Source of the DNA: Pseudomonadota bacterium
GTDB lineage: Bacteria > Pseudomonadota > Gammaproteobacteria > Burkholderiales > Sulfuriferulaceae
NCBI GenBank assembly: GCA_021845925.1
Contig: JAJZUW010000006.1
Span: 62,001 to 126,000 of the forward strand
Reading direction: 5' to 3'
Length of the DNA: 64,000 nt
In this document: positions 36,381 through 49,503 of the stretch, piece after piece
Position numbering within the stretch: the first letter of the stretch is position 1
How the letters are laid out: each line of letters opens with the position of its first letter
Made by a program: the position numbers and the translations under genes
The notes under the pieces: model-generated
Database searches by the model: none
What the model was told of the DNA's origin: nothing
The model's input: only the letters and a program-made list of their open reading frames with translations

Positions 36381-37208
36381 TCACAACAACCAGGTTAATT
36401 CTTTGTCCGCACTGCCTGCAATATCCAGCGCCGATTCAATCAGATCCGGCGAAAACCGTTCGTACAGCGCCACGGGAAGACCGGTCGCAATGGCTGCTGC
36501 GGTCTCGTTGTGTTTCATGCGGTTTTCCAGCCAGTCAGCCAGACAAACCACCGTGGCCAGTGGCTGGCGAACCGCCAGATCAATTTCGTGATGCCAGGCA
36601 ATGGCCTGCTGAATCTCTGGTGGAAAATTCCAGCGTATGGCCAGTGCTTCGCCCATTGCGGCATGATCAAACCCGAAAGCCTCAGCTTCATGGGCAACCA
36701 GATCATCGCCATCCAGAGCGCCCCCCAGCATGGCCGGATAAATCTCCGGCTTTTCATTGACCAGCACCAGCTGACCAATGTCGTGCAGCAATCCGGCAGT
36801 AAATCCCATATCGGGATTCTGGTCAGTCTGGAAAGCCAGGTATCTGGCCATCTGCGCCACACGAAAATTCGTTTTCCAGTAATCCCCGCTGTCAAACAGA
36901 CCGGCGGTCAAGCCACTCCAGCCCTGAATAACCCCGACAGCGACCAGCAGCGTACGGACACTCGACACACCAAGAATGATGATGGCCTCATTCAGTGAAC
37001 CAATCTTGCGGGAAAGACCATAAAACGGAGAATTGGCAATTTGCAGCAACCTGGCCGCCAGCACCGGGTCCTGACCGATTTTCTGGGCCAGATGTTCGGT
37101 CTGCAGTTCCTCATTGCCCAGTTCCACGATCAGTTCCAGCACAACGGCAGGAATGGCTGGCAACCGGTGCAGATTGGACAGAATCTGGTTCAGTTCGGCA
37201 TGTTGCAT
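36381..37208 (-). CDS. HDOD domain protein
   Basis: 275 residues almost wholly filled by an HDOD domain, the HD-related output domain found in signalling proteins. LPAIPAVVLELIVEL, KIGQDPVLAARLLQIANSPFYG and the GLLHDIGQLVL helix are conserved. HDOD proteins usually lack phosphodiesterase activity and act as scaffolds, although HDIG is present here. ATG 37208 is preceded by AAGGAG. It lies between a response regulator and the kinase in the same direction. Confidence 0.88.
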   Translation of the reverse strand: MQHAELNQILSNLHRLPAIPAVVLELIVELGNEELQTEHLAQKIGQDPVLAARLLQIANSPFYGLSRKIGSLNEAIIILGVSSVRTLLVAVGVIQGWSGLTAGLFDSGDYWKTNFRVAQMARYLAFQTDQNPDMGFTAGLLHDIGQLVLVNEKPEIYPAMLGGALDGDDLVAHEAEAFGFDHAAMGEALAIRWNFPPEIQQAIAWHHEIDLAVRQPLATVVCLADWLENRMKHNETAAAIATGLPVALYERFSPDLIESALDIAGSADKELTWLL

Positions 37209-37232
37209 TTCGACTCCTTCGGAACAACTACC

Positions 37233-38060
37233 TTATGGATAACCAGGCACCGCGACCAGCAACCATCCCCGGGCAAACGACCTCAAACCCATGCGCAATT
37301 TCCAGCAATTGACCTGTCTGCCGCTGGCAAGCTTGCACAGTCGCGGCAACTTGTTCCGGGCCTGGTCCTCAGGCACCAGCGACAACAGGCAGGCAGGCAA
37401 TTTTGCAGAAGCGTCTTCGCCAAGCAGGTTTTCGCCGCTGGCGTACATCTCGCACGCGACCTGATTGGCAAACACAATGATTTCGGAATCATCCACGCCA
37501 ATCACGGCAACCGGCAAGGTCTGCAGGATTTCCTGCGAAACCTGCAACACCTCGATCTGGCGGGCGAGTTCCTTGGTTTTGTCTTCGACAGTGCGTTCGA
37601 GATGGCTGTTCATGCGTTGCAAGGCATGATTTGCCTGCTGCAACTCATCATTCAACCTGTTGTTTTCACGCGACATTTCGTGCCGACGAAACGCCTCTTC
37701 GACATTGGCCAGCAACAGGTCGTCTTCCCAGGGCTTGGTGAGAAACTTGTAGACAGCGCCACGGTTGATCGCATCCGTGACGGATTCCAGTTCGGTATAT
37801 CCCGACAACACCAGTCTGACGGTGTCCGGATACAGTTCCTTGACGCGGGCCAGAAAAGTCACACCCAGCATGCCCGGCATGCGCTGGTCGGAAAGGATCA
37901 CACCGACTTCCGGATGGCTGGCAAGTATTTCAAGCCCTTCTTCGCCGCTTTGCGCACGCAGGATCTGCCAGCCTTGACGACGGAACAGCCTGGTCAGTGC
38001 AGACAGGATGTTCTGTTCATCGTCGACCAGCAACAAGGTTCGGTCCATGTCTGCCCCCAT
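37233..38060 (-). CDS. Response regulator with REC and PAS-like domains
   Basis: 275 residues. REC domain (about residues 5-130) with LVDDEQNILSAL, phospho-Asp in VILSDQRMPGML and Lys in FLTKPWED. It is followed by a coiled coil (REN-NRLNDELQQANHALQRM, about 135-175) and a PAS-like fold (ILQTLPVAVIGVDDSEII, about 185-260). First gene of the signalling cluster. ATG 38060 or 38048 could be used; neither has a strong ribosome site. The 198 bases upstream to sucB should hold the cluster's promoter; none is obvious. Confidence 0.83.
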   Translation of the reverse strand: MGADMDRTLLLVDDEQNILSALTRLFRRQGWQILRAQSGEEGLEILASHPEVGVILSDQRMPGMLGVTFLARVKELYPDTVRLVLSGYTELESVTDAINRGAVYKFLTKPWEDDLLLANVEEAFRRHEMSRENNRLNDELQQANHALQRMNSHLERTVEDKTKELARQIEVLQVSQEILQTLPVAVIGVDDSEIIVFANQVACEMYASGENLLGEDASAKLPACLLSLVPEDQARNKLPRLCKLASGRQVNCWKLRMGLRSFARGWLLVAVPGYP

Positions 38061-38258
38061 ACCGGGTGGTCAGCCGTCTGTCCACGCTCGTACGACCAGT
38101 CTAGAACAAATCAGCGCAAGTTGATAGCTGCTCATTTTGGCAGGGTTCCTGGGAGCGCAGGGATTCAATCATCAAGACAGGAAGCGCGGTTTTCATGGCA
38201 TTGCAGGCAGCCTGCCATCGCCAGCAAGGTTGGGGGGCGCGCGTCAGCCGTTGCGCGA

Positions 38259-39395
38259 TTACACCCCGAGCAGCAACCGTTCTGGTTCTTCCAGGCTGTC
38301 CTTGACCGCCTTCAGGAAAGCAACCGCATCGCGGCCGTCGATCAGCCGATGGTCGTAGCTCAGGGCAACATACATCATGGGCCGGATCACCACCTGCCCC
38401 TGTTCGGCCACCGGTCGCTCCAGGATGGCATGCATGCCCAGAATGGCCGACTGGGGCGGATTGACAATCGGGGTGGACAACATGGAACCAAACACCCCGC
38501 CATTGCTGATGGTAAATGTGCCACCAGCCAGTTCGGCGAGTGCCAGCTCCAGTTTTTCGGCACGCGCAGCGAAGTCGGCAATCTGGTGTTCGATGGTGGC
38601 AAAATCCATCTGGTCGGCATGTCGCAATACGGGCACCACCAGACCACGACTGGTCGAAACAGCCACACCAATATGCGCATCGTCATGCCAGACGATGTCA
38701 GTGCCATCGATCGCAGCGTGTATCACCGGGTACTGACGCAATGCCTGCACCACCGCCTTGACAAAAAACGACATGAAGCCAAGCTTGATGCCATGCTCGC
38801 GCTGGAAGGCTTCCTGATACCGCTGGCGCAATGCCTTGACCGGCGCCATGTTGATTTCGTTGAATGTGGTCAGCAAGGCCGCATGGTGCTGGGCTGCCAG
38901 CAAGCGTTCCGCAATCCGCTGGCGCAGTCGGCTCATGGGTTCACGGCGTCCGCCCGATCCGACGTCGGCTGCGCTGACGGCGGCTTTATGCGATGCAGGC
39001 GCCGGCGCCATTGTGGCCAGAACAGGCTGATCCGGAAAGGTTGCAATGGTGGCCGGCACGATCGTGGCAGACACCACAGCTTCGGCACCCGTTTGCCCTG
39101 GCTGGACGCTGTTCGAATCCGGTGAGGTGGGAGTCGGCGGTTCTGGCGCATCGACCAGCGCTGTCTCGATCCACGCAATCACTTCACCCGCCTTGACCAC
39201 TGCACCATCCGGCTGCAACAGTTCCATCAGCACACCACTGACTGGCGCACTGATTTCCAGAATCACCTTGTCGGTTTCCAGATCAACCAGCACCGCATCA
39301 CGGCTGACCAGATCACCAGGCTTGTGGTGCCAGACCAGCAATGTCCCTTCACTGACCGATTCCGACATCTCAGGTGTTCTGACTTCGACTCTCAT
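38259..39395 (-). CDS. sucB: 2-oxoglutarate dehydrogenase E2 (dihydrolipoyllysine succinyltransferase)
   Basis: Core of the 2-oxoglutarate dehydrogenase complex. One lipoyl domain (residues 1-78, lipoyl-Lys in [10 protein letters not shown]). An Ala/Pro/Thr-rich linker covers about 79-150. The catalytic acyltransferase domain starts at [17 protein letters not shown] and ends with the active-site motif [13 protein letters not shown]. The peripheral subunit-binding domain that normally sits between linker and catalytic domain and docks E3 is not recognisable, which makes the protein shorter (378 aa) than usual (about 400). It overlaps sucA by 4 bases. No lpd gene follows. Confidence 0.92.
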   Translation of the reverse strand: MRVEVRTPEMSESVSEGTLLVWHHKPGDLVSRDAVLVDLETDKVILEISAPVSGVLMELLQPDGAVVKAGEVIAWIETALVDAPEPPTPTSPDSNSVQPGQTGAEAVVSATIVPATIATFPDQPVLATMAPAPASHKAAVSAADVGSGGRREPMSRLRQRIAERLLAAQHHAALLTTFNEINMAPVKALRQRYQEAFQREHGIKLGFMSFFVKAVVQALRQYPVIHAAIDGTDIVWHDDAHIGVAVSTSRGLVVPVLRHADQMDFATIEHQIADFAARAEKLELALAELAGGTFTISNGGVFGSMLSTPIVNPPQSAILGMHAILERPVAEQGQVVIRPMMYVALSYDHRLIDGRDAVAFLKAVKDSLEEPERLLLGV

Positions 39396-42079
39396 TGCAG
39401 TGCCTCGTCAATCAATTGTTGTCGCTGCAGGCGATACACGTGCGGATAACCGGCAGCCGGAACCGCAGATGCCGGTCGGCTGATGACCTGCAAGGCCTGT
39501 GCCGGAGCAAGGTTTGCCTGCACCGCCGCTGCAATGCCGTGCCATGCGCCCTGGTTTTGCGGTTCTTCTTGCACCCAGAATACGGGCACTTGTGGATAAC
39601 GCGCCAGAACAGAACGCAACTCGGCATCCGGAAACGGGTACAGCTGTTCCAGCCGGACCAGCGCAACATCGGTCATATTCCGCTGTTCGCAGGCTTCCCG
39701 CAGATCGTAATACACTTTTCCACTCATGAGCAGAATGCGGCGCACCCGCGCGGCCGGTTGCGGGTCGATCAGCTGCGGATCGTCCAGCACGGGCGCAAAG
39801 CTGCCTTCGGTCAGTCCGGCCAGGGGAACACCCGCCTGTCGGGCACGCAACAGACTTTTGGGTGTCAGCACCACCAGCGGCTTGCGGTAGAGCCGCAACA
39901 TCTGCCGACGCAGCAAATGGAACATCTGCCCGGCATGGCTGGGTTGACAGACCTGCATGTTGTCATTGGCGCACAACTGCAGAAAACGTTCGGGACGCGC
40001 CGAGGAATGTTCCGGCCCCTGTCCTTCCTGGCCGTGTGGCAAAAACAGCACCAGTCCGCACATGCGTCCCCATTTGCTTTCGCCGCCCGCAATGAACTGG
40101 TCGATCACCACCTGCGCACCATTGGCAAAATCGCCAAACTGCGCCTCCCAGATCACCAGTTCATCCGGCTCGGCACTGGCATAGCCATATTCGAAGGCCA
40201 GCACTGCCAGCTCGGACAATACCGAATCCACCACCAGAAAATGCGGCTGGTTGGGGTAGACATGCTGCAAGGGAACGTACTCGCCCGCATCCCATCGTTC
40301 GCGGGCCTGGTCATGCCACACGGCATGACGATGAAAAAAGGTACCGCGGCCGCTGTCCTGTCCGGACAGACGAACCGGGTAGCCGTCACGCAGCAGACTG
40401 GCATAGGCCAGATTTTCAGCCATTCCCCAGTCCACCAGCTGCTGGCCGGCCAGCATGGCGCGACGGTCCGCCAGCACTCTGGCCACCCGCTCATGCAGGA
40501 CAAAGCCGTCCGGCACCCGGCACAAGACTTCGCCCAGTTCCTGCAAACGGCCAGGGTTGACTGCTGTCTCCACCGGCTGTCGCCAGTCGGTACGCCGGTA
40601 AGCCTGCCAGCGAGCCGAAAACGCCCGCGAAAACAAAGACTCGGCAGCCTGAACGACAGGTTCCTCTGCATCCAGCCGGGCAAAGTACACCTCGCGCATC
40701 TGCGCGGCCTGACCTGCACGGGCCACGCCATCCTGTTCCAGTCGGCCGGCATACAGGGCTGGCGTTCCGGGATGACGGGCAATGCTCTGGTACATCAGCG
40801 GCTGGGTCACTGCAGGCTCATCCTGCTCGTTGTGTCCGTGACGACGGAAACACACCAGATCGATGATCACGTTCTGGCGAAACTGCTTGCGGTATTCGAA
40901 CGCCACTTGCACGGCCAGCAGACAGGCTTCCGGATCATCGCCATTGACATGCAGAACCGGCGCTTCGATCATTTTGGCGACATCGGTGCAGTACAGGGAT
41001 GAGCGCGCATCACGCGGATCGGAAGTGGTAAAACCGATCTGGTTGTTGATCACGATGTGAATGGCGCCACCCACACGATAACCACGGGTTTCGGACATGT
41101 TGAGGCTTTCCATGACCACACCCTGGCCGGAAAATGCCGCATCGCCATGAATCAGTACCGGCATGACTTCCTCGCCGGTATGGTCGCCACGGCGGTGCTG
41201 GCGGGCGCGTACCGAACCACGCACCACAGGATGGACAATTTCCAGGTGTGACGGATTGAAAGCCAGTGCCAGATGCAGTTTCCCGTGTTCTGTCGGCAGG
41301 TTGGCCGAAAAGCCCTGATGGTAACGCACATCTCCGCTCGCAGCGCGGGAAGTCCCGTCGTCGTCACTGCCGAACAGATGGCGTAACGGTTTGCCCAGCA
41401 GGTTCACCAGCACATTGATCCGCCCGCGATGGGCCATGCCAAGCACGATTTCTTCCACCCCTCCGGCAGAGGCCCCTTCCACCAGCCAGCGAAGCATTGG
41501 CATCAGCGATTCGCCACCTTCCAGCGAAAACCGCTTCTGACCCACATAACGGGTCTGCAGAAAATGCTCCATGGTTTCTGCTTCCACCAGCTGGCGCAGC
41601 ACGGCCAGCCGCTGGTCATGACTCAGGACAAGCCTGGCATCGCAGCCCTCAATGCGCTCGCGCAGCCATTGCTTGCGGGTAGCGTCGGAAATATGCATGT
41701 ATTCGGCGCTGAAGGTCCCGCAATAGATCCGTTCCATGCGAGACACCATGTCGGCCAGAGACGCACGTTGCGGCCCCGGCAATGAACCGGTGTCAAAAAC
41801 GGCGTGAAGGTCTTCAGCCAGCAATCCATAATGGGCCGGGTCCAGCTCAACCGGACGGCTGTGCAATGACCGGCCCAATGGGTCGAGGTTCGCACCACGC
41901 ACGCCCAGGTAGCGGTAGGCGTTGAGCAGGCGCAACACCCCGACCTGGCGTGCATCGGCTTCTGCCTCGCGCTTTTCCCCGCCAGCTGGCTCGGTGCTGG
42001 CCACCGGCGCCACAGCCAGCGGCTGACCAAAGGCGGCAAGCCAGGCCGGATCTGCCGCCAGAAGGATTGCGTCATCCAT
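39392..42079 (-). CDS. sucA: 2-oxoglutarate dehydrogenase E1
   Basis: Thiamine-dependent decarboxylase of the 2-oxoglutarate dehydrogenase complex. Conserved regions include [63 protein letters not shown] and [13 protein letters not shown]. At 895 aa it is about 40 residues shorter than typical E1o. The missing part is the N-terminal segment (normally ending in an FxxDPxSV-W type motif) that helps E1 bind E2; the frame has no upstream start because gltA ends 8 bases before. It overlaps sucB by 4 bases. Confidence 0.94.
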   Translation of the reverse strand: MDDAILLAADPAWLAAFGQPLAVAPVASTEPAGGEKREAEADARQVGVLRLLNAYRYLGVRGANLDPLGRSLHSRPVELDPAHYGLLAEDLHAVFDTGSLPGPQRASLADMVSRMERIYCGTFSAEYMHISDATRKQWLRERIEGCDARLVLSHDQRLAVLRQLVEAETMEHFLQTRYVGQKRFSLEGGESLMPMLRWLVEGASAGGVEEIVLGMAHRGRINVLVNLLGKPLRHLFGSDDDGTSRAASGDVRYHQGFSANLPTEHGKLHLALAFNPSHLEIVHPVVRGSVRARQHRRGDHTGEEVMPVLIHGDAAFSGQGVVMESLNMSETRGYRVGGAIHIVINNQIGFTTSDPRDARSSLYCTDVAKMIEAPVLHVNGDDPEACLLAVQVAFEYRKQFRQNVIIDLVCFRRHGHNEQDEPAVTQPLMYQSIARHPGTPALYAGRLEQDGVARAGQAAQMREVYFARLDAEEPVVQAAESLFSRAFSARWQAYRRTDWRQPVETAVNPGRLQELGEVLCRVPDGFVLHERVARVLADRRAMLAGQQLVDWGMAENLAYASLLRDGYPVRLSGQDSGRGTFFHRHAVWHDQARERWDAGEYVPLQHVYPNQPHFLVVDSVLSELAVLAFEYGYASAEPDELVIWEAQFGDFANGAQVVIDQFIAGGESKWGRMCGLVLFLPHGQEGQGPEHSSARPERFLQLCANDNMQVCQPSHAGQMFHLLRRQMLRLYRKPLVVLTPKSLLRARQAGVPLAGLTEGSFAPVLDDPQLIDPQPAARVRRILLMSGKVYYDLREACEQRNMTDVALVRLEQLYPFPDAELRSVLARYPQVPVFWVQEEPQNQGAWHGIAAAVQANLAPAQALQVISRPASAVPAAGYPHVYRLQRQQLIDEALQ

Positions 42080-42087
42080 GCCGGCGC

Positions 42088-43386
42088 TCAGCCGCGGCGT
42101 TCCACCGGCACATAGTCACGACGCTGGTCGCCGGTATACTGCTGGCGCGGACGACCAATGCGATGCCCGGCATCGGCCAGCATCTCGTTCCATTGCGCCA
42201 TCCAGCCCACTGTCCGTGCCAGCGCAAAAATCGCAGTGAACATGGACACCGGAATGCCGAGCGCCCGGAACACGATGCCGGAATAGAAATCCACATTGGG
42301 GTACAGTTTCCTGGCAATGAAGTATTCGTCCTGCAAAGCGATGCGTTCCAGTTCCAGAGCGATGCGGAACATCGGATCATCATTCAGATCCAGTTCGTTC
42401 AGCACGTCATGGCAGGTTTGCCGCATCACGGCGGCACGCGGGTCCATGTTCTTGTACACACGGTGCCCGAACCCCATCAGCCGGAACGGATTGGATTTGT
42501 CCTTGGCACGCGCAATGAACTCCGGAATGCGGGATACATCACCGATTTCGGCCAGCATTTTCAGCACTGCCTCATTGGCACCACCATGCAGGGGCCCCCA
42601 CAACGATGCCATGCCGGCAGCGATGCATGCAAACGGGTTGGCGCCTGACGAGCCGGCCAGCCGGACGGTCGAAGTCGATGCATTCTGTTCGTGGTCGGCG
42701 TGCAGGATCAGGATCCGGTCCAGCGCACGGGCAAGCACCGGATTGACTTCATATGGTTCGCACGGCGAAGAAAACATCATGTTCAGAAAGTTTTCCGTAT
42801 AGCCCATCCGGTACTGCGGGTAAACAAACGGTTCACCCATGTTGTACTTGTAGGACATCGCCGCGATGGTCGGCACCTTGCCGATCAGGCGGAAAGCCGA
42901 CAGCTCGCGGCTTTCTGCATCGAAGACATTGATCGAATCGTGGTAGAACGCCGACAGCGCACCCGTCACGCCGATCATCACTGCCATCGGGTGGGCATCG
43001 CGCCGGAATCCGCGAAACACGGTGTTGACCTGATCGTGCAGCATGGCGTGGGTGCGCACCGATTTGTCAAAATGCGCCTTCTGTGCCGCATCCGGCAATT
43101 CGCCATGCAACAGCAGGTAGGAGACTTCCATGAAATCGGAATGCTCAGCCAGCTGTTCGATCGGATAACCGCGATAATACAACAGACCCGCATCGCCATC
43201 GATGTAGGTGATGCGTGACGAACAGCTGGCCGTCGACAGAAAGCCAGGGTCGTAGGTCAGCACGCCGTGCTGGCTGAGCGAGCGGATATCGATCACATCC
43301 GGTCCGATGGACGACGGCATGACGGGCAATTCAATCGGCGGCGCACCGTTGTCGAAAGTCAGGGTTACCTTGGTCGGTTGTGTCAT
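42088..43386 (-). CDS. gltA: Citrate synthase (type II)
   Basis: Condenses acetyl-CoA with oxaloacetate. Hexameric NADH-sensitive type. The N-terminal small domain (residues 1-60) is followed by [19 protein letters not shown] (catalytic His), [15 protein letters not shown] and [15 protein letters not shown] (second His), with the catalytic Asp further on. I chose ATG 43386 (432 aa), where homology begins. It lies between sdhB and sucA in the same direction. Confidence 0.96.
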   Translation of the reverse strand: MTQPTKVTLTFDNGAPPIELPVMPSSIGPDVIDIRSLSQHGVLTYDPGFLSTASCSSRITYIDGDAGLLYYRGYPIEQLAEHSDFMEVSYLLLHGELPDAAQKAHFDKSVRTHAMLHDQVNTVFRGFRRDAHPMAVMIGVTGALSAFYHDSINVFDAESRELSAFRLIGKVPTIAAMSYKYNMGEPFVYPQYRMGYTENFLNMMFSSPCEPYEVNPVLARALDRILILHADHEQNASTSTVRLAGSSGANPFACIAAGMASLWGPLHGGANEAVLKMLAEIGDVSRIPEFIARAKDKSNPFRLMGFGHRVYKNMDPRAAVMRQTCHDVLNELDLNDDPMFRIALELERIALQDEYFIARKLYPNVDFYSGIVFRALGIPVSMFTAIFALARTVGWMAQWNEMLADAGHRIGRPRQQYTGDQRRDYVPVERRG

Positions 43387-43441
43387 GAATCGTTTTCCTT
43401 GCCAGATCATCCGGATACAGCTCCGGAATCGGTTCAATTAC

Positions 43442-45701
<2,260 letters not shown>

Positions 45702-45702
<1 letters not shown>

Positions 45703-47063
45703 TGATCATGCGCATTCCAGAACTGCTGGCGCCTGCTGGCACACTCGACAAGATGCGTACGGCGTTCCGCTTCGGTGCGGACGCAGTCTATGCCGGCCAG
45801 CCACGCTATTCGCTGCGCGCACGCAACAATGAATTCCGTCTGGAAGAGCTGGCCACCGGCATTGCCGAGGCCCGCCAGCTGGGCAAGAAGTTTTTTGTGG
45901 CCAGCAACCTGATGCCACACAATGCCAAGGTCGATACCTACCTTGCCGACATGGAGCCAGTCATTGCCATGCAGCCGGACGCGCTCATCATGGCCGATCC
46001 GGGACTGATCATGATGGTCCGCGAACGCTGGCCCGACATGCCGGTCCACCTGTCGGTGCAGGCAAACACGGTCAATTACGCCAGCGTACGCTTCTGGCAG
46101 GCACTAGGCCTCACGCGCATCATTCTGTCACGCGAGCTGTCGCTGGATGAAATTGCCGACATCCGCCAGCGCTGCCCGGACATCGAACTGGAAGTTTTCG
46201 TGCATGGCGCCTTGTGCATCGCTTATTCCGGTCGCTGCCTGCTGTCCGGTTATTTCAACCACCGCGATTCGAACCAGGGCACCTGCACCAATTCCTGCCG
46301 CTGGGATTACAAGGTGCATGACGCCGAAAACAACGATGCCGGCGACTGGCAGACCATCCAGTTCGATGCCCGGGCCGCCATGAATGCGCCGGTCGACCTG
46401 GCCAGTTGCGGCCAGCAGCAACGCCATCCGCTGGCCGACCAGGTCTATCTGATCGAGGAGTCCGAACGTCCGGGTGAACTGATGCCGGTCATGGAAGACG
46501 AACACGGCACCTATATCATGAACTCGCGCGACCTGCGAGCGGTCGAGCACGTCGAACGACTGGCTGCCATGGGCATTGATTCGCTCAAGATCGAAGGTCG
46601 TACCAAATCTGCTTACTACGTTGCACGCAGTGTACAAAGTTACCGACAGGCCATCGATGATGCCGTTGCCGGACGTCCGTTCAACCCGGCATTGCTGGCC
46701 GATCTGGAAGGCCTCGCCAACCGTGGCTATACCGACGGATTTTACCAGCGCCATCACACGCACGAGTATCAGAATTACCTGCGCGGCCATTCGGAAAGCA
46801 AACGCAGCCAGTATGTCGGCGATCTGGTGGGATATCTGGGAGACTGGGCAGAAATCAATGTGCGCAACCACTTTGCCGTGGGCGATCAACTGGAAATCGT
46901 CCACCCGTCGGGCAACCAGACCATTGCTCTGACCAGCATGCGCAATCTGGATGACCTGCCGGTCAGCGTGGCTCCCGGCAGCGGGCATCGTGTCAGAATC
47001 CAGTTGCCGGGCGGACTGGAGGGTGCGCTGGTTACCCGTTTACTGGCTGGGGGCCAGGCCTAG
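45702..47063 (+). CDS. trhP: Peptidase U32-family tRNA hydroxylation protein TrhP (YegQ)
   Basis: Required for 5-hydroxyuridine formation at tRNA position 34 in the prephenate-dependent pathway. PELLAPAGTLDKMRTAFRFG opens the U32 domain. The U32 signature EVFVHGALCIAYSGRCLLS (about residues 166-184) and the cysteine set CTNSCRWDY follow, with an additional C-terminal domain. The 453-aa length is exactly that of E. coli YegQ. UbiU and UbiV in this window are paralogues of the same family but far shorter. It starts within the purB stop codon (TGATG). Confidence 0.92.
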
Positions 47064-47070
47064 CAGGCTG

Positions 47071-47961
47071 CTAGACGCCGGCCTGCTGCAGCAACATCTC
47101 GGTCACAACCCGATCGCCCTTGCGGGCAGCCCGCAGGGTGTTCTCCATCAGGATCGCCACGGTCATCGGTCCGACACCGCCAGGCACTGGCGTGATCCAG
47201 GCGGCGCGTTCTCTGGCCACCTCGTAATCCACGTCCCCGCACAAGCGTCCATCCGGCAAACGGTTGATGCCGACATCAATCACCGTGGCGCCGGGCTTGA
47301 TCCACTCGCCTTTCACCAGCCCCGGCTTGCCCACTGCCACCACGACAATGTCGGCAGCCGCCACCTGGCTGGCCAGATCCCTGGTAAACCGGTGACAGGT
47401 GGTGACCGTGCAACCCGCCAGCAACAACTCCAGGCCCATAGGTCGGCCGACATGGTTGGATGCGCCCACCACCACGGCATGCATGCCTTTGAGATCGTCA
47501 TGCGCCAGCGCCAGCAAACGCATCACCCCGTATGGGGTACAGGAACGTAGATCCGGCATGCGAACCGCCAGACGGCCAATGTTGCACGGATGGAAACCAT
47601 CCACATCCTTGTGAGGCTCGATGCGTTCAATTACGGATTCCGGATCAATGTGCGCCGGCAATGGCAACTGGACCAGAATGCCATGTACATCAATGTTATG
47701 GTTCAGTTCTCCGATCAAGGCCAGCAGTTCGGCCTGGGTCACCGTATCCGGCAAGGTATGCATCACTGAACGGATACCGATCTGCTCGCATGCATTTCGC
47801 TTGTTGCGCACATAAACTTGCGACGCCGGATCGCCTCCGACCAGAATCACCGCCAGCGTTGGCACAGCCAGACCATCCTGTTCGCGTGCGACCACTTCTG
47901 CACGCAAACCGGAAATGATGTCGGCAGAAAGTTTTTTTCCATCCAGAATGGCAGCAGGCAT
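47071..47961 (-). CDS. folD: Methylenetetrahydrofolate dehydrogenase/cyclohydrolase FolD
   Basis: Bifunctional enzyme that interconverts methylene-, methenyl- and formyl-tetrahydrofolate. [19 protein letters not shown]-like [13 protein letters not shown] holds the catalytic Lys, and [26 protein letters not shown] and CHRFTRD mark the NADP domain; C-terminal [18 protein letters not shown] is the second signature. The length of 296 aa is slightly longer than the usual 285. It converges on trhP with a 7-base gap. Confidence 0.95.
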   Translation of the reverse strand: MPAAILDGKKLSADIISGLRAEVVAREQDGLAVPTLAVILVGGDPASQVYVRNKRNACEQIGIRSVMHTLPDTVTQAELLALIGELNHNIDVHGILVQLPLPAHIDPESVIERIEPHKDVDGFHPCNIGRLAVRMPDLRSCTPYGVMRLLALAHDDLKGMHAVVVGASNHVGRPMGLELLLAGCTVTTCHRFTRDLASQVAAADIVVVAVGKPGLVKGEWIKPGATVIDVGINRLPDGRLCGDVDYEVARERAAWITPVPGGVGPMTVAILMENTLRAARKGDRVVTEMLLQQAGV

Positions 47962-48117
47962 GGGTAGAACGCCAAAAAATGATAATCCGGTATCTTCTCA
48001 TTGAAAGGGCACCTATTTCAATCCCCGACACACGATCAGCAGCCGGATTTGCAGCCGTTCTGACCACCGCCCCGAACTGTCATTCAGGGCAATGACACGA
48101 AATGTCAGCAGACCGAC

Positions 48118-48146
48118 TTGACATCCTGCGCCACATCCGTTAAAGT
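48118..48146 (+). promoter_or_regulatory. Sigma-70 promoter of the tRNA cluster
   Basis: A perfect TTGACA (48118-48123) and TAAAGT (48141-48146) are separated by 17 bases. The predicted start near 48153 is only a few bases before tRNA-Pro. It should drive all three tRNA genes. Confidence 0.75.
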
Positions 48147-48156
48147 TTCGGCCTTT

Positions 48157-48233
48157 CGGGGCGTAGCGTAGTCTGGTAGCGCGCCTGGTTTGGGACCAGG
48201 ATGTCGGGAGTTCGAATCTCTCCGCCCCGACCA
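48157..48233 (+). tRNA. tRNA-Pro (anticodon TGG)
   Basis: 77 bases. The acceptor stem CGGGGCG pairs with CGCCCCG, with discriminator A and encoded CCA. The anticodon stem CCTGG/CCAGG encloses the loop TTTGGGA, giving anticodon TGG. The T loop TTCGAAT is standard. First of a three-tRNA cluster. Confidence 0.96.
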
Positions 48234-48278
48234 GTACATCGGCACTGTCCGGGCAGCCATGGCACAAGCTCCATTTAT

Positions 48279-48355
48279 CTGCCCGTAGCTCAACCGGATA
48301 GAGCACCAGCCTTCTAAGCTGGGGGTTACAGGTTCGATTCCTGTCGGGCAGGCCA
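48279..48355 (+). tRNA. tRNA-Arg (anticodon TCT)
   Basis: 77 bases. The acceptor stem CTGCCCG pairs with CGGGCAG, with discriminator G and encoded CCA. The anticodon stem CCAGC/GCTGG holds the loop CTTCTAA, giving anticodon TCT, which reads the rare AGA/AGG codons. T loop TTCGATT. Confidence 0.96.
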
Positions 48356-48390
48356 ATCAGCCGGCCTGTCGTAGCAAGCAAGTCTTCCGT

Positions 48391-48467
48391 GGTGGATGTA
48401 GCTCAGTTGGTAGAGTCCCGGATTGTGATTCCGGTCGTCGTGGGTTCGAGTCCCATCATCCACCCCA
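48391..48467 (+). tRNA. tRNA-His (anticodon GTG)
   Basis: 77 bases including the G(-1) that marks tRNA-His, paired with discriminator C464. The acceptor stem GTGGATG pairs with CATCCAC, and CCA is encoded. The anticodon stem CCGGA/TCCGG has the loop TTGTGAT, giving GTG. No terminator with a T-run is visible in the 109 bases to nrdG. Confidence 0.96.
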
Positions 48468-48576
48468 ATCCATGCAGCTTCCCGGCCTCAGCATGAACCT
48501 CCAGGGCGCAAGCCCACGGCACAGGGCCCACGTTCCGTTCCATGCAACGGGCGTCCCGGACCCAGCCAAGCTCTCC

Positions 48577-49260
48577 TTATTCGCGCACCTCAAACCGCTC
48601 AAACCGGTCTTCCAGGATGGCTACTCCGCTATTGCGCAGATAACCGGCAGGAACTGCCGGCAGTGAGCAGGCATTACCGGCTGGCCGACAGGCCTGCAAC
48701 ACATAATGCCGCGCGCCCTGGCTCGACAGCCAGTCAGCCATTTCCGTCAGATCAGCCTGATTCAGCAAGGAAGGATGCACCGTGGTGCGAAACTCGCAGG
48801 CCACCCCGCTGGCAAGCAGCATCCGCGCACTGGCTTCGGCTTTGGCCGCACTGCCGGGGATACCGGTCAATGCGTCGTATTTCCGCCAGGGCGCCTTGAT
48901 GTCCAGCCCTACCCAGTCCACCAGCGGCAGCAAGCGACGCAGGCGATCCGGACTGCTGCCGGCAGTGTGCAAGCCAACGAGGAAACCCATGTCGCGCACT
49001 TCCTGTGCCGCCTGCACCACCCCTGCCTGCAGCAGTGGTTCGCCGCCACTGAACACCACGGCATCCAGCAAGCCGCGCCGGCGCGCCAGCGCGTCCCTGA
49101 CTTCCTGCCAGCCCATCTCGGCCGGGAATGCTGCCGACCGCAAATGGGCGTTCTGACAATAGTCACAATTCCACGCGCAGCCGCGACAGAACACCACTGC
49201 AGCCAGCTTGTCCGGATAATCGACGCTGGAACAGGGTACGTAGCCGCCTAAGCGCAGCAT
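48577..49260 (-). CDS. nrdG: Anaerobic ribonucleotide reductase activating protein NrdG
   Basis: Radical SAM enzyme that generates the glycyl radical in class III ribonucleotide reductase. The cluster motif CAWNCDYC (CX3CX2C, about residues 29-36) is followed by FSGGEPLLQ (about residues 70-78) for SAM binding. At 227 aa it is longer than E. coli NrdG (about 154) but matches the pflA-like NrdG type of this lineage. It overlaps the small glycyl-radical gene upstream by 13 bases. Confidence 0.9.
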   Translation of the reverse strand: MLRLGGYVPCSSVDYPDKLAAVVFCRGCAWNCDYCQNAHLRSAAFPAEMGWQEVRDALARRRGLLDAVVFSGGEPLLQAGVVQAAQEVRDMGFLVGLHTAGSSPDRLRRLLPLVDWVGLDIKAPWRKYDALTGIPGSAAKAEASARMLLASGVACEFRTTVHPSLLNQADLTEMADWLSSQGARHYVLQACRPAGNACSLPAVPAGYLRNSGVAILEDRFERFEVRE

Positions 49261-49460
49261 GCTTCTGCCACCACCGGCTCGTGCCCCACCCCTTCTGCCA
49301 CCTCATGAAACAGCTTGCGCTCGGCATGTTCGCTCTGCTTGCCGGCGTTGAACGATGTGACCGGCCGGTGATAGCCCATCACACGCGTCCAGACTTCGCA
49401 ACGCTGGCGTTCATGTTCATCCAGAAGAATCACATTGCTGTTGAAACCAGTCATGTCCAT
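49248..49460 (-). CDS. Separate glycyl-radical C-terminal segment of class III ribonucleotide reductase
   Basis: 70 residues. CEVWTRVMGYHRPVTSFNAG (21-40) followed by KQSEHAERKLF corresponds to the C-terminal glycyl-radical loop of full-length NrdD (E. coli has RVCGYL then FNAGKQEE), so Gly29 is the likely radical site. It has its own ribosome site, AAGGAG at 49469-49474. It is out of frame with nrdD, whose stop lies 43 bases upstream. Similar small proteins exist in related bacteria to my knowledge, so this is probably a real gene and not a sequencing frameshift. It sits between nrdD and nrdG. Confidence 0.8.
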   Translation of the reverse strand: MDMTGFNSNVILLDEHERQRCEVWTRVMGYHRPVTSFNAGKQSEHAERKLFHEVAEGVGHEPVVAEACCA

Positions 49461-49503
49461 GATGCTTGCTCCTTCGTATCAGACCCAAAAAATCAATCCC
49501 TTG

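Noticed and set aside
37041-39125. A 694-codon open frame on the plus strand across the signalling genes and sucB
   Set aside because: Same reasoning: shadow of minus-strand genes with recognised domains.
47045-47095. Hairpin at the trhP/folD junction as terminator
   Set aside because: Arms AGCAGGC/GCCTGCT pair, but there is no T-run and the arm is folD coding sequence.
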